Part shown: positions 64,000 to 64,000 of the stretch, piece after piece
How positions within the stretch are numbered: the first letter of the stretch is position 1
Layout: every line of letters starts with the position of its first letter
Assembly (NCBI GenBank): GCA_002713695.1
Contig: PAUB01000049.1
Location: 94,130-158,129 of the forward strand
Direction of reading: 5' to 3'
DNA: 64,000 bases
DNA from: Opitutaceae bacterium
GTDB taxonomy: Bacteria; Verrucomicrobiota; Verrucomicrobiia; Opitutales; Opitutaceae
Translations under genes and position numbers: made by a program
The notes under the pieces: model-generated
Seen by the model: the letters and a program-made list of their open reading frames with translations, nothing else
What the model was told of the DNA's origin: nothing
Databases searched by the model: none

Positions 64000-64000
64000 A

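Overview
The window looks like chromosomal core DNA of a Verrucomicrobiota bacterium, most likely class Opitutia/Opitutae (Coraliomargarita- or Lentimonas-like). This placement is inferred from gene content, not from a marker-gene tree. The content that suggests it is: an exosortase fused to an EpsI-type domain, FabV enoyl reductase, a SufT-type MIP18 protein, LarA-like racemase, GH95-like DUF5703 protein, mcsA-mcsB-clpC, and ExbB/ExbD next to leuCD. GC is moderate, roughly 50-55% by eye. Genes are tightly packed on both strands, with several ATGA stop/start overlaps. Strong Shine-Dalgarno sequences are rare.

Layout. 0-6 kb: tRNA dihydrouridine synthase, LarA-like protein, sufT-sppA, a short truncated-looking gene and a DapF-like protein that lacks both catalytic cysteines. 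6-9 kb: a redoxin without its expected cysteine, facing an exosortase operon with two tiny membrane proteins. 9-14.4 kb: fabV, dtd, then leuC-leuD-exbB-exbD-SDR on the minus strand. 14.4-16.4 kb: LysR regulator and a response-regulator pseudogene. 16.4-20.5 kb: clpC, mcsB, mcsA (arginine phosphorylation and proteolysis). 20.7-30 kb: ilvE-like transaminase, frameshifted pseudopilin, CBS-type pyrophosphatase, glnS, gltX, a broken M14 peptidase, a pseudouridine synthase and an SDR. 30-34 kb: hpf, a DUF5703/GH95-like protein, a fatty-acid desaturase. 34.4-39.3 kb: tRNA-Arg, then yajC-secDF-recJ. 39.3-45.5 kb: speA, a transglutaminase-fold protein, hrpB. 45.5-49.3 kb: an arsS-like relic, typA, gcvT-gcvH. 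49.4-58.2 kb: CNNM-type CBS protein, lgt, glgC, an internally deleted glmS, trpE, sigma-70 factor, rpsA. 58.4-64 kb: hisG-aguB-aguA-lipoprotein operon, a divergent unknown/winged-helix pair, a 5'-3' exonuclease and a secretin fragment that abuts what looks like an insertion-sequence end at the right edge.

How the genes work together. speA with aguA and aguB encodes the full arginine to agmatine to N-carbamoylputrescine to putrescine route, split over two loci. SecDF/YajC and Lgt serve protein export and lipoprotein maturation. The exosortase and pseudopilin point to surface protein sorting and type II/IV-like assembly. McsA, McsB and ClpC form a stress proteolysis module.

The most striking property is the density of decayed genes. 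I count a response regulator with two in-frame TAG codons, a pseudopilin with a one-base loss in a C tract, an M14 peptidase with an in-frame TAA, a frameshifted 5' relic of a radical-SAM gene, a glmS that keeps only its glutaminase domain and extreme C-terminus, and a secretin cut at its 5' side. The DapF-like and redoxin genes are intact but have lost their expected catalytic cysteines. I found no CRISPR array, prophage or rRNA operon.
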